From Idiomarina aquatica (GTDB lineage: Bacteria; Pseudomonadota; Gammaproteobacteria; Enterobacterales; Alteromonadaceae): DNA of 64,000 nt. Positions 33,451 to 42,195 of the stretch are shown piece by piece. The first letter of the stretch is position 1. Every line of letters begins with the position of its first letter. The DNA lies in the NCBI RefSeq assembly GCF_004362895.1, contig NZ_SNXI01000002.1, positions 124,001 through 188,000 of the forward strand. Reading direction: 5' to 3'. Under the pieces are notes generated by a model. That model saw nothing but the letters and a program-made list of their open reading frames with translations, was not told the DNA's origin and made no database searches. The position numbers and the translations under genes were made by a program.

Positions 33451-34809
33451 GTGGGAAGGTTCATACGTACTGATCGTTTACGCTCGGAGGTGAAATGCTA
33501 TCCAGTCAAGTCAGAAAGAGAATGTAGTTCTGGCTGTTTTTCTTTTTTCGGACTTGAGAATAGCAGTCCGGGAACTCACTCTTTTACTGCAGCCGGCTAT
33601 GCTATAAGCCACTTTACGATTGTTGATGGATGCTATCAGGTGCCCGCTGGATGTGAAGTCGATTTGGACAAATCCAATTCGACAAAAGTATATTGGCAGT
33701 TTCTTCCGAGAAATGCGGACAATAGTAGGGGAGCTACTATTAGAGACGTTATTTCAAAGTTAGAAAACGCAATGACCTTAAATAGTGAGCAGCTTCGAAA
33801 CCGCCAAATCGTGGTCCCATTGAGCGGCGGATACGACAGCCGCGCTATTCTTCTCGCGCTAGTAAAATTAGGATACAAAAATATTCTAACGTTTACCTTT
33901 GGACGCCCGTCCAGCCCGGAAGTCACCCTAAGCCATTCGATAGCAAAAAAGCTTGGTGTCAATTGGCATTGCGTTACCTACACCAAGGCGACCTGGCGTC
34001 GCTTAAAAAACGACCCCGAATTTAATCGTTATCTTCACTTTTGCTCTAAGGGCATTTCGGTGCCTAACGTGCAGGTCTATCCGGCATTGGAGCAACTGGT
34101 GAAACGGGGTGTTATTAAACCGGATGCGATCGTATTACCCGGCCACACGGGTGATTTTGTATCCGGAGGACATATCCCTGCCGAGCTGATGTATTCCTAC
34201 GACGACGTTGAGCAGCTTCAACACTTAGGTAACGTCATTGTTAAAAAGCACTTTAAGTTTGACCGAAAGTTGCGTAAATCAGGACAAACTCCTGAGTATT
34301 TAATGGCGCAGTTACGAGAACGGTTTACACATTACGCGGGTAAGGGCTATCCGCTGGCGACGATGTTTGAGGCCTGGGAATGTTCGGAGCGTCAGGCTAA
34401 GTTTATTGTTAACTCGAACCGGTATTATGAATTTTTTAATCTTGACTGGTTTATGCCGCTCTGGGAAGACAATTTCGTCGATTTTTGGGTCGAGGTGCCG
34501 TATTCGCAGCGCAAAGATAAAAAACTGTGGATTGAGGCTGTCGAGCAACTTTGGCAAGACGTCACCGGTGAGAAAGAGCCTCTTGGGCATGCAGAAACTC
34601 ACCTGGCAGACTGGCAGTTAAAGTGGAAGCATCGGTTGGATTACTTTTTTGATAACAACCATCTGCTACAACTCGTGCCATTCTCGCGCTGGTTAAAATA
34701 TAAGCTCCATTTAAGTAATAAGAACGGTAGTTTGTATGGTTATCTTGCCGATGTCATGTTAGCCCGTTATCGGTTGGGTAAGCCGGAATCTCCTATTTGG
34801 CCAAAATAG
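33451..34809 (+). CDS. Asparagine synthetase-related protein without glutaminase centre
   Basis: A 452-residue protein starting at GTG 33451 with GGGAGAG upstream. The ATP-pyrophosphatase motif 'PLSGGYDSRAIL' near 122-133 and the C-terminal synthetase domain are clear. The N-terminus is not a class II glutaminase: there is no Cys at position 2, and the first 110 residues are shorter than that domain. It may therefore use another amine donor or have a changed reaction. Asn-synthetase-like genes in polysaccharide loci often amidate uronic acids or modify glycans. It is convergent with the flippase gene, 29 bases apart, and follows the GT-C gene by 17 bases. Confidence 0.72.
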   Translation: MGRFIRTDRLRSEVKCYPVKSERECSSGCFSFFGLENSSPGTHSFTAAGYAISHFTIVDGCYQVPAGCEVDLDKSNSTKVYWQFLPRNADNSRGATIRDVISKLENAMTLNSEQLRNRQIVVPLSGGYDSRAILLALVKLGYKNILTFTFGRPSSPEVTLSHSIAKKLGVNWHCVTYTKATWRRLKNDPEFNRYLHFCSKGISVPNVQVYPALEQLVKRGVIKPDAIVLPGHTGDFVSGGHIPAELMYSYDDVEQLQHLGNVIVKKHFKFDRKLRKSGQTPEYLMAQLRERFTHYAGKGYPLATMFEAWECSERQAKFIVNSNRYYEFFNLDWFMPLWEDNFVDFWVEVPYSQRKDKKLWIEAVEQLWQDVTGEKEPLGHAETHLADWQLKWKHRLDYFFDNNHLLQLVPFSRWLKYKLHLSNKNGSLYGYLADVMLARYRLGKPESPIWPK

Positions 34810-34838
34810 CGATTTATACTCTTGGTTATTAATACTAC

Positions 34839-36134
34839 TTAAGGCCGTCGTCGACTGGTAATAATTGCCAGCGATATAATCAATAGGTTGTGCAATAAAC
34901 TGACCAACGAGTAGCCCGCGATGGCAACAAGCATTGAGTCATAAATTTCAGCGCCTAAAACCAAAGCGCCTATGCGCATGGTTAATGTAACCATATTAAT
35001 AACCAGCGCCCAGTGCTGCACATGTAATACCATCACGGCTTTTAACGCGGGCGGGTTGGCAAACATTACCCACACCCATAACGCGAGCCACTGTGCCATC
35101 TCGCCGGCCGTTTGCCACTGCTTGCCGAAGGCGATAGAGAAAAGTTCAGGTCCCCACACAACAACAATACCAAATGGCACGGCGCCTAATGCCAGTAACG
35201 CGAGTGTTCCTTTAATAATGGTAGCAGTCAGTGATTTGCCTGAGTGCTGCAGTTTTGCCAGTTTGGGATAATAAACATCGCCCACGGCGCGACCTAACAT
35301 AACAGACGGCGCGCTCATGATTGTTCGCGAAAGCGTATACCAGCCAGCAACGGCGGGACTAAACAAGGCGCTTAGTAGAAGCACTGGCAAACTAATAGAC
35401 ACAGCATTGAGGGCCTGCTGTGGCATTTGGAACAAAGGGAACTGGCGAAACTTTCTCAGTAAAAGTTTAAAGCCAACGTTAAGACGTGCTTTTTCGCTTA
35501 ATTTTAACGAAGGACGGTAGCGACTGAGTAATAATACAAAAAATGCCTGCCCCAACGTTTGAATGACAATAAGCGTGAGCGCCAGCGGAACAAAGAGCCC
35601 CGCACCCACTTTACTACCGTTAACCAGAAACGACTGCAATATAGCAATGCGCGCAATACGTTTAAACTCACCCTGCCGGATGAGCCATTGCTGTAACACC
35701 TGATAAACACCAGCAAACAACATTGCAACCGGTAACAGCATCAAGTATCCCGATGCGCTGGAAAAGTTAAGGATATTAGCAATAGCGGAATGAAACAGTG
35801 CAAGCGTAATAAATACCGTCAGCGCAAGTGCATAGGTTGCTCTAAGGCACAACTGCATAAGCCGTACGGCGGTTTCGTCGCGCCTCGGTAAAACAATGGC
35901 AGCAGGCAGGGTAAGTGCCGCTAACGGCAGCAATACGTTAAGTAGTGCCACAAACGCCCCCAGTTCACCGATTGTTTCGGGGGAGTATAAGCGGGTGACT
36001 AATGGTGTAAATGCGATAGTTAGCGCCTGCGCACCGGCGGTACCTGACACCATAATCAGAATGCTTTTAATCAGCGTTGAACTCATAAGCTGGCGAGCTG
36101 CTGAATTCAGTTTAGGTATTGCGCGGCGCATCAT
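34839..36134 (-). CDS. Wzx-type oligosaccharide flippase
   Basis: A 431-residue polytopic protein of the MOP/PST flippase family, with about 12-14 membrane helices and the opening 'ILIMVSGTAGAQALTIAFTPLVTRLYSPETIGELGAF', typical of polysaccharide_synt proteins. It would move lipid-linked repeat units across the inner membrane for polymerisation by the Wzy-like protein encoded at 39807-41063. It overlaps the GT2 gene by 4 bp and is the last gene of the minus-strand operon. Confidence 0.86.
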   Translation of the reverse strand: MMRRAIPKLNSAARQLMSSTLIKSILIMVSGTAGAQALTIAFTPLVTRLYSPETIGELGAFVALLNVLLPLAALTLPAAIVLPRRDETAVRLMQLCLRATYALALTVFITLALFHSAIANILNFSSASGYLMLLPVAMLFAGVYQVLQQWLIRQGEFKRIARIAILQSFLVNGSKVGAGLFVPLALTLIVIQTLGQAFFVLLLSRYRPSLKLSEKARLNVGFKLLLRKFRQFPLFQMPQQALNAVSISLPVLLLSALFSPAVAGWYTLSRTIMSAPSVMLGRAVGDVYYPKLAKLQHSGKSLTATIIKGTLALLALGAVPFGIVVVWGPELFSIAFGKQWQTAGEMAQWLALWVWVMFANPPALKAVMVLHVQHWALVINMVTLTMRIGALVLGAEIYDSMLVAIAGYSLVSLLHNLLIISLAIITSRRRP

Positions 36135-36874
36135 GAATGCTTTTTTAGGCCAAGCCGAACGTAGTGCATAAACGTAAGGATTGTTCGCGGTAGCGACAAC
36201 TTTTCAACATCACGGTAAAGCTGCCACTGGTAACTGAGTACCCGTAACTTATTATGGGAAATGCCACCATCTAACCGATAATTGGCCAGTGGCTCCAGAA
36301 TGGCTTTGGCACGGTGCTCATCTTTGAGTATGTTTAGCCAAAGTGCCATATCCTGACGTTTACGTATAGCGGGCATATAGCGGGTGCCACAAAGCGCGCG
36401 ATCATAAACGGCGGTTAGGCAACCAATAACGTTAGACTTTAGCAACTCGTTGTAGTCAGTTGTTTCTGGCGGGTAAAAGCTCTCGCGCTTGCCGTTACTG
36501 TCAAACCGGTCGTAAGCGCTGTAACACAATGCGACAGTTTCATTTTGCATGAATGCCAGTTGCTTTTCCAATTTATTCGGATACCACAAGTCATCCGCGT
36601 CCAAAAACGCGATATAACGCCCCTGAGCGCGTTTAATGGCGCTATTACGGGCTTTGCCTGCACCGCCATTTTCAGTCAGCTTTTCGAGTTTTATACGAGG
36701 CTCATTGTCGGCATATTTTTGTATTACAGCGACCGTATCATCATTCGAGCCATCATCGCTAATCAGCAGCTCCCAGTGGCGGTAACTTTGCGCCATAACG
36801 GACTCAATACTGGCCGCTATGGTCTGGGCCGAGTTATAACTCGGCATGATGATGCTGACTAACTGGTCGTTCAT
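36131..36874 (-). CDS. Glycosyltransferase family 2 protein
   Basis: A 247-residue GT2. It opens 'VSIIMPSYNSAQTIAASIESVMAQSY', has 'LISDDGSNDDT' near residue 36, 'YIAFLDADDLWYPNKLEKQL' with the DxD near 88, and 'KRQDMALWLNILK' near 168. This layout matches WaaE/KdtX-like and exopolysaccharide GT2 enzymes. It lies 3 bases after the epimerase gene in the minus-strand operon. The sugar added is unknown. Confidence 0.84.
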   Translation of the reverse strand: MNDQLVSIIMPSYNSAQTIAASIESVMAQSYRHWELLISDDGSNDDTVAVIQKYADNEPRIKLEKLTENGGAGKARNSAIKRAQGRYIAFLDADDLWYPNKLEKQLAFMQNETVALCYSAYDRFDSNGKRESFYPPETTDYNELLKSNVIGCLTAVYDRALCGTRYMPAIRKRQDMALWLNILKDEHRAKAILEPLANYRLDGGISHNKLRVLSYQWQLYRDVEKLSLPRTILTFMHYVRLGLKKHS

Positions 36875-36877
36875 GGG

Positions 36878-37837
36878 TTATTTAAATTCGTTTTGAATAG
36901 TTTTACTGAGTGCCGCGGGCAAATCGACAGGAGGCGTAAACCCGGTTGCGTCACGATATTTGGAGCCAAACTGCGTGGTTGCGCAGAATTTTTTCACCCG
37001 AACCGAACTGATAGGAAACTCCCGGCCGGTAACTTTGGCCAGTAGGTCAAAGCCATAGCCACCGAGCATGCCCAGCGCATAGGGCAGCCGCAGTTTTGAG
37101 GGTTTCTTATCCAACGCCTGGTTGGCAATCGTCACCAGTTCATTAACGGGCAGGTCGGGCTTGTCGGCATAGTTAAAGACTTCCAGCGAGCCGTCAAAAC
37201 TCAGTCGATGCTGAATAAAGGCGGCGACATTCTCGACGTAGGCCAGTGACTTCTTGTTGGTGCCGTCACCAATCATGATAAAGTTGCCCGAGGATATTTG
37301 TTTTAGGAGGTTATAGACGTTACCGCGATTTCCCTCGCCAAATACCACGGTCGGGCGGATAATCGTTAAGGTCCGATTATCTTTATCTTCCTCAAGCCAT
37401 TTTAGGTAAACCTGTTCAGCTTCGTATTTGGACTGACCGTAATGGTTAAAATAATTGATATCACCGTCTTCAAACGTTTCTTGCTCAACTAGTCCGTAAA
37501 TCGCTACGCTCGACGTGAAAATAATATGCTGGATATCGTTGTCCCGGGCCGCCTGGCAGACATTTTCAGCGCCCTGAACGTTGACGTCATAATAGCGTTG
37601 GATTGGCTGGACGTTATCCTTGTGTTCTGCTGATAAATTGATAATACAGTCTTTACCCTTAAGTGCGTCGCTTAGCTGCGCGGGTTGTGTCACGTCGCAA
37701 GGGATAACCAGCTGTGGGAACCCAGCGCTGGGAGCAATATCGAGGATCGAAAAGCTGACATTGTCTTGCTCTGACAATCGTTGGCACAACCGTGTCCCAA
37801 TAAAACCTGACCCGCCAATAACTGCGACGTTTTTCAT
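36878..37837 (-). CDS. NAD-dependent sugar epimerase/dehydratase
   Basis: An extended SDR of 319 residues from the ATG at 37837; an in-frame GTG at 37876 would overlap the previous gene and seems less likely. 'VIGGSGFIGTRLC' near residues 5-17 binds NAD(P). 'FTSSVAIYG' near 110 and 'YFNHYGQSKYEAE' near 130-140 give the catalytic Tyr-x3-Lys. The C-terminus is of the WbpP/Gne 'UDP-hexose' type but the exact product is open (C4 epimer or 4-keto reduction). It sits between two GT2 genes, 7 bases after the upstream one. Confidence 0.77.
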   Translation of the reverse strand: MKNVAVIGGSGFIGTRLCQRLSEQDNVSFSILDIAPSAGFPQLVIPCDVTQPAQLSDALKGKDCIINLSAEHKDNVQPIQRYYDVNVQGAENVCQAARDNDIQHIIFTSSVAIYGLVEQETFEDGDINYFNHYGQSKYEAEQVYLKWLEEDKDNRTLTIIRPTVVFGEGNRGNVYNLLKQISSGNFIMIGDGTNKKSLAYVENVAAFIQHRLSFDGSLEVFNYADKPDLPVNELVTIANQALDKKPSKLRLPYALGMLGGYGFDLLAKVTGREFPISSVRVKKFCATTQFGSKYRDATGFTPPVDLPAALSKTIQNEFK

Positions 37838-37844
37838 AAACTGC

Positions 37845-38738
37845 TTATCCTTTGTATCTAATTTTGCCAAGCGCACGTTTCAGGCCGCCAAAATACTGCT
37901 GTAAGAGTAAGGCGACAACAGAGCGGTAATTATAACGATTAACCCGGCGCACGGCCTCAAACCCGGTTAGGGATTGGCCTTTCATTTTTAGCTCGATGAT
38001 GCGCATAGAGTTTAACTGATTTTTGCTCATCGTGTGACGATGCTTTTGCAAAAAAATGTCAAAGGCACGAGCGCGTTTCGCGGTGCTCTTGGTGATGCGA
38101 CCTTGCTCGTGGTCGGTATACCAGAGGTAACTGGCGCTTTTTAATTTAATCGCCGGGCCGAAACGTTCCATCAGCCGCAACCAGGTGTCGTAGTCCTGCA
38201 TGGCGGGCATTTCTGGGTCAAAGCCGTCGACACGTCTTAGGTAGTCTGTACGGGTAAATACCTGATTACCTATAAAATTATAGTGACGCATCATGTTCAG
38301 GGTAATTCGACCGTGGTCAAACTGCCGTGTGATCTGACCCTCAGCCGTCACTTCAGTGATACATGCAGCGACACAGGCTAATGGTTGTTTTTTTTCGTTA
38401 TCGATAAACGCATCAAGCAGCTCTTCGACGCGCTGTGGAGCAAATGCGTCGTCGTCATCGAGCCCGGTAATAAATTCACCGTCTGCTGCGGCTAGGGCAA
38501 GGTTACGCGCGTGACAAGCGCCCTGTGGTGTCTCGTTACGGACAATTTTAATCTTAGCCCGCTGCTCATCGGTTAAGGTCTTTGCCAACGTATCTGCGGC
38601 TGGTGGCGCTGACCCATCATCGGCTACGATGATCTCGATATTCGGATAGCTTTGTGCAAAAACCGACTGTAGAGCGCGGTGCAGCATCTGCGGGCGGTTA
38701 TGGGTCGCGATATAAACGGTAACTAACGGTTGTGTCAT
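37845..38738 (-). CDS. Glycosyltransferase family 2 protein
   Basis: A 297-residue GT2 with 'LVTVYIATHNRPQMLHRALQ' at the start, 'IIVADDGSAPP' near residue 36, 'FITGLDDDDAFAPQRVEEL' near 90 (DxD) and 'MPAMQDYDTWLRLMERFG' near 176. The middle part carries a conserved 'GACHARNLAL' loop. It overlaps the GT4 gene by 4 bp, so translation is coupled. It is a cytosolic-face enzyme building the repeat unit; donor unknown. Confidence 0.85.
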   Translation of the reverse strand: MTQPLVTVYIATHNRPQMLHRALQSVFAQSYPNIEIIVADDGSAPPAADTLAKTLTDEQRAKIKIVRNETPQGACHARNLALAAADGEFITGLDDDDAFAPQRVEELLDAFIDNEKKQPLACVAACITEVTAEGQITRQFDHGRITLNMMRHYNFIGNQVFTRTDYLRRVDGFDPEMPAMQDYDTWLRLMERFGPAIKLKSASYLWYTDHEQGRITKSTAKRARAFDIFLQKHRHTMSKNQLNSMRIIELKMKGQSLTGFEAVRRVNRYNYRSVVALLLQQYFGGLKRALGKIRYKG

Positions 38739-39814
38739 GAGGATTCATTCATCGTTTTCAGCACCTCAACCATGCGGTCGGTTGTGGCCGCCATTGAGAA
38801 ATTTTCATGCGCATACTCAAAACCGGCCTGCGCTAGCTGTTGTGCCTCCCGGGTGTTGGCAATGAAACGTTGCATGGCCTGAGTCAGCTGCTCGGTGGAC
38901 TCTGACGAGACCAGTAGCCCGGTTTTTTCATGCATGATGATCTCAGGTAAACCGCCGACTCTGGTGGCGATGGTAGGGCGCTGCGCGGCCAGCGCTTCAA
39001 TAGCCGACACACCAAAGCTCTCGATACGGCTGCTGAGTACAACAATATCCATTTTATTAATTTCTGCGGGCACCTGATAACTGGGCACGACACCGACAAA
39101 GGTGACTTGTTCGCTAATACCCAGCTGTTGCGTCAATGCCTCAAGCTCTGCCCGTTGCGGACCGTCACCAACTAGCCTTAATTGCAGCTGCTGCTGTAAT
39201 TCGGGGCTGGCACCATGATATAAGTCGGCAAAACTTTTAATCAGAATATCGATGCCGTAGCGATGGTCGAGTTTCTTGGCGGTACCGATCGTCAGGCTAT
39301 TATGGCTGAAGGCCGGCCGTGTCGCGGCATAGTTTTCCAGTTGCACCCCAAATGGGGTGACGTCGACAGGGACGTCACCTATCAGACCCCTGACCTGTTT
39401 CGCCATATCGTGACTTGTGGAGGCAATTTTTGTGGCACGCTTTAATGACCAGCGGATCCAGGCTTTATGCAGAGCCGAGCGATACGGGAATTCATATACA
39501 TCAGATCCCCACACCGATAAGAGGTAGGGGCGTTTTAAGCTTAAAGCGGCTAAGGTTCCGTAGCCGCTCGCAAAATGGACATGAATAATATCGGGATCAA
39601 TGGCCGAGATGAGCCGCTTTAACGCGCTTCGGTTAAGGAAATACCCCTTAAACCCGCCATGTGGCAATTGCTTAATAGTAATTGCGGGGTCGTAAGGCTC
39701 GGTTGCCGCGTGTTGCGTTATTACGGTGACGTCATAGCCACGCGCAGCCAAAGCATGCGCCCATTTATGCGTGTGATTGACATTAGCAGGAGCCAGGATA
39801 GCGAGTTTAGTCAT
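38735..39814 (-). CDS. Glycosyltransferase family 4 protein
   Basis: A 359-residue GT-B enzyme. The acceptor-side N-terminal half reads 'LAILAPANVNHTHKWAHALAARGYDVTVIT', with 'DIIHVHFASGYG' near 75. The donor-side half has 'IGTAKKLDHRYGIDILIKSF' near 175 and the classic ExxxxxxxE region 'ESFGVSAIEALAAQRPTIATRVGGLPEII' near 262-290. It overlaps the polymerase gene by 8 bp. It adds one retained-configuration sugar to the repeat unit; identity unknown. Confidence 0.87.
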   Translation of the reverse strand: MTKLAILAPANVNHTHKWAHALAARGYDVTVITQHAATEPYDPAITIKQLPHGGFKGYFLNRSALKRLISAIDPDIIHVHFASGYGTLAALSLKRPYLLSVWGSDVYEFPYRSALHKAWIRWSLKRATKIASTSHDMAKQVRGLIGDVPVDVTPFGVQLENYAATRPAFSHNSLTIGTAKKLDHRYGIDILIKSFADLYHGASPELQQQLQLRLVGDGPQRAELEALTQQLGISEQVTFVGVVPSYQVPAEINKMDIVVLSSRIESFGVSAIEALAAQRPTIATRVGGLPEIIMHEKTGLLVSSESTEQLTQAMQRFIANTREAQQLAQAGFEYAHENFSMAATTDRMVEVLKTMNESS

Positions 39815-41063
39815 GGTTTATTGGGCTCCCTGAATGTACTTTTTCTTGTTGCTCGCGCTGATAGATGAGTAAACCTAAAAATAGATAGAGAGGGGGGTAA
39901 TAGACCGCCGAACTTATCGCAACAATAGACATAAAAACCGGCGCGGCAAACACAAACTTGCTCCAGGGCAAACGTTTCACGTAACTTTTAATGAGAAAGT
40001 AGTAAAATAGATAATAACTAATGCCGGCGTAGACCAACACTTCAACGTAGAAAAAATGAGGAGAGAAGTATTCAACAGGCTCGCTCCAATTCACGTTCTT
40101 GAACGTAATATTAATAGAGCCCCAACCAGCGCCAAACAACCAGTCTAAGGGGCCAAACAGTGCCATCATGTCAAACATGACAAGTAATGCGTAAACGCGA
40201 ATTGCCGACGAGAAAATTTCACCGCTTTCAGCTAAGCTCCTGACCAGTTCGGGTTGGGCAATCAAATCAGTGGCTTGAACGAGAGTTTTTCCAATAACGT
40301 TAACTTGTTCAAAAAAGATGGCGTAAAGAACGGGTGTGATGATGAAGATGAATGCCAGTACACCAATTCTGGCCCAGCGACTTTGTACCAGAGCAATAAA
40401 CATGTACTGCAATAAAATACACAGGATTGCGATTTTGGCATCAAGCACGAAAGCGATGGGTAGAGCGATAGCTGTTAAGACATAAAACTTTGTCTTTGAG
40501 CCCAATAAGAAGATGCTCATACTAGCGAAAAGTACGGTAACAATGTTCGTATTTACGTTACTCCAAATGCCGCCTCCGACTTGGTGACCCTCTCCGGTCA
40601 GAGGCAGCATCGCCAATAATGAAAATCCAAGAGCATATTCTATGCATGCGAGCAATAGTGTTGCAGCAGCACTGTAAAAGAAAATAGCGACTAAAACGTC
40701 TCTTGCGAGCAGTTTATAAACTTCAATTGAAAACAGAAAAATAAACAGCGTAAGTATAAAATATGACAAATAAAGAAAATAGCGTGCGCTCAACTCACCA
40801 AAATAAAGATGCTTTAATAAGGAAAAGCTTAAAAAAGCAAACACAAGCAGCGCGACGCGATAGGTTCTGCGGGTTATAAACTTTGTTTTTAGTGCAGTCA
40901 GGTAGTAGAGCGTAAGCCCCAGAGTGATTACCAGAATAAAAAACTTAAGTTGAGCTAAGCCTAATAGCGGTGCGCATAACGCCGTGATGAGCAGCAGCCT
41001 GCCCATCAAAAAGCGTTGCTGAGATAGCGCGTTATTCTGTTCCGGTAATGGCTGCTTCGACAT
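39807..41063 (-). CDS. Wzy-like O-antigen/exopolysaccharide polymerase
   Basis: A 418-residue protein with about 11-12 hydrophobic helices and a larger periplasmic loop near residues 270-340 ('GPLDWLFGAGWGSINITFKN...EPVEYFSPHFFYVEVLVYAGI'). The 'HNxxxxxxxxxG'-like loop motif is the main sign of Wzy/O-antigen ligase-like proteins, which share little sequence otherwise. Context (flippase, Wzz, initiating transferase) makes polymerase the best call. It overlaps the pyruvyltransferase gene by 32 bp. Confidence 0.75.
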   Translation of the reverse strand: MSKQPLPEQNNALSQQRFLMGRLLLITALCAPLLGLAQLKFFILVITLGLTLYYLTALKTKFITRRTYRVALLVFAFLSFSLLKHLYFGELSARYFLYLSYFILTLFIFLFSIEVYKLLARDVLVAIFFYSAAATLLLACIEYALGFSLLAMLPLTGEGHQVGGGIWSNVNTNIVTVLFASMSIFLLGSKTKFYVLTAIALPIAFVLDAKIAILCILLQYMFIALVQSRWARIGVLAFIFIITPVLYAIFFEQVNVIGKTLVQATDLIAQPELVRSLAESGEIFSSAIRVYALLVMFDMMALFGPLDWLFGAGWGSINITFKNVNWSEPVEYFSPHFFYVEVLVYAGISYYLFYYFLIKSYVKRLPWSKFVFAAPVFMSIVAISSAVYYPPLYLFLGLLIYQREQQEKVHSGSPINHD

Positions 41064-42189
41064 GGTTCCACATGCTCTGGCTAATCTCTTTTAGCTCTGC
41101 TGCTTTAGCCTTTAATGACCGCTGTTTATCTGCGGTCATCGCAGCTTGTAACGTTTCTTTAAACTGTTCACGAGAAACTTTAGGCGAAAGTAGAAATTCT
41201 GAAAACTGATAGTCTTCAAACAAACGCTCGTATTTATGACTCCAGCTCGTGCCTAAACATGGCGTTGCCTGAGATAATGCGCTTACACAGCCGTGAAAAC
41301 GTGAGCAAATGACAGCTTTTGCCGCCCCGATTACGCCCTTTACTTCAAGAGGATGGTCGAGCTTTATGATTTCAACAGGCTTTTCAAGCAACGAATTAAT
41401 TTTTTCGCAAATGGCTTGGTCACCGTCACCCTCGTGATTTAAAAACAGAGGTGTTAGTCCCAATTCGCGAATAGAGTCGATCGCGTTTTTAAATACATCG
41501 ACATAGCGTTTCCGCCACTCGGGCATGTGGGTATTCTTTGCGTTAATCATATTGCTGTTAGGGATTAACAGTACAGTATCGTCCGCTATGCATAAGTGTT
41601 CGGGTACAGCGCCTTCGACTAGGTTGGTAAAATCCGGATATTGATGAAGATTATTTGATTCTCCAATCATGCCTTTTAAATGGTCAAAACTGGTTTTCTC
41701 ACGCGCTGCAATAAATGTGGCAAGCGGCAAACTCTGGCTGAAATATTTTCGATCTGAGCTACGTGTAAACGGGCCGAAGGCCTGTGGCAAGAATACATAG
41801 GGTTGATTCCTGCGCTTGGCTCTTTTTAACTCTCCAGCGAGGTGAGGGGCCTTAAGTGCTCCCCATTGATCACCGTACGCGAAGCCAGAGGCGTCAAGCA
41901 CTAAATCGATGTCAGCCTCGGTTATTATACCCCATTGATGTTTTAAATAATGCTTTATGGACTTGGGTAATCTATCTGCGAGTGCATTGAGATCAAGCCG
42001 GTTTTTTCGCAATGATAATTTCTGAAAGGCGTCTACCTGACAGCGCTTTCTATAGGGTGAGAACGGGTTTGGCGCTAAAACAATATCAGCCTCGGGCCAA
42101 CGCTTGTTTATTTGTTGAATGACTGCGTGAAGCATTAATTCAGCGCCTTTGTTGACGAACTGAACGCCTTTGATTTCGATAAGTTTCAT
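41032..42189 (-). CDS. Polysaccharide pyruvyl transferase family protein
   Basis: A 385-residue protein of the CsaB/WcaK/GumL type. It opens 'LIEIKGVQFVNKGAELMLHAVIQQI', typical of this family, and has 'VICSRFHGCVSALSQATPCLGTSWSHKYE' near 290-318, whose SRFHG motif is the family signature. These enzymes transfer pyruvate from phosphoenolpyruvate to a sugar of the glycan, giving it negative charge; pyruvylated wall glycans anchor SLH-type S-layers in Gram-positives. It lies 6 bases after the Wzz-like gene. Confidence 0.82.
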   Translation of the reverse strand: MKLIEIKGVQFVNKGAELMLHAVIQQINKRWPEADIVLAPNPFSPYRKRCQVDAFQKLSLRKNRLDLNALADRLPKSIKHYLKHQWGIITEADIDLVLDASGFAYGDQWGALKAPHLAGELKRAKRRNQPYVFLPQAFGPFTRSSDRKYFSQSLPLATFIAAREKTSFDHLKGMIGESNNLHQYPDFTNLVEGAVPEHLCIADDTVLLIPNSNMINAKNTHMPEWRKRYVDVFKNAIDSIRELGLTPLFLNHEGDGDQAICEKINSLLEKPVEIIKLDHPLEVKGVIGAAKAVICSRFHGCVSALSQATPCLGTSWSHKYERLFEDYQFSEFLLSPKVSREQFKETLQAAMTADKQRSLKAKAAELKEISQSMWNHVEAAITGTE

Positions 42190-42195
42190 GAATGT

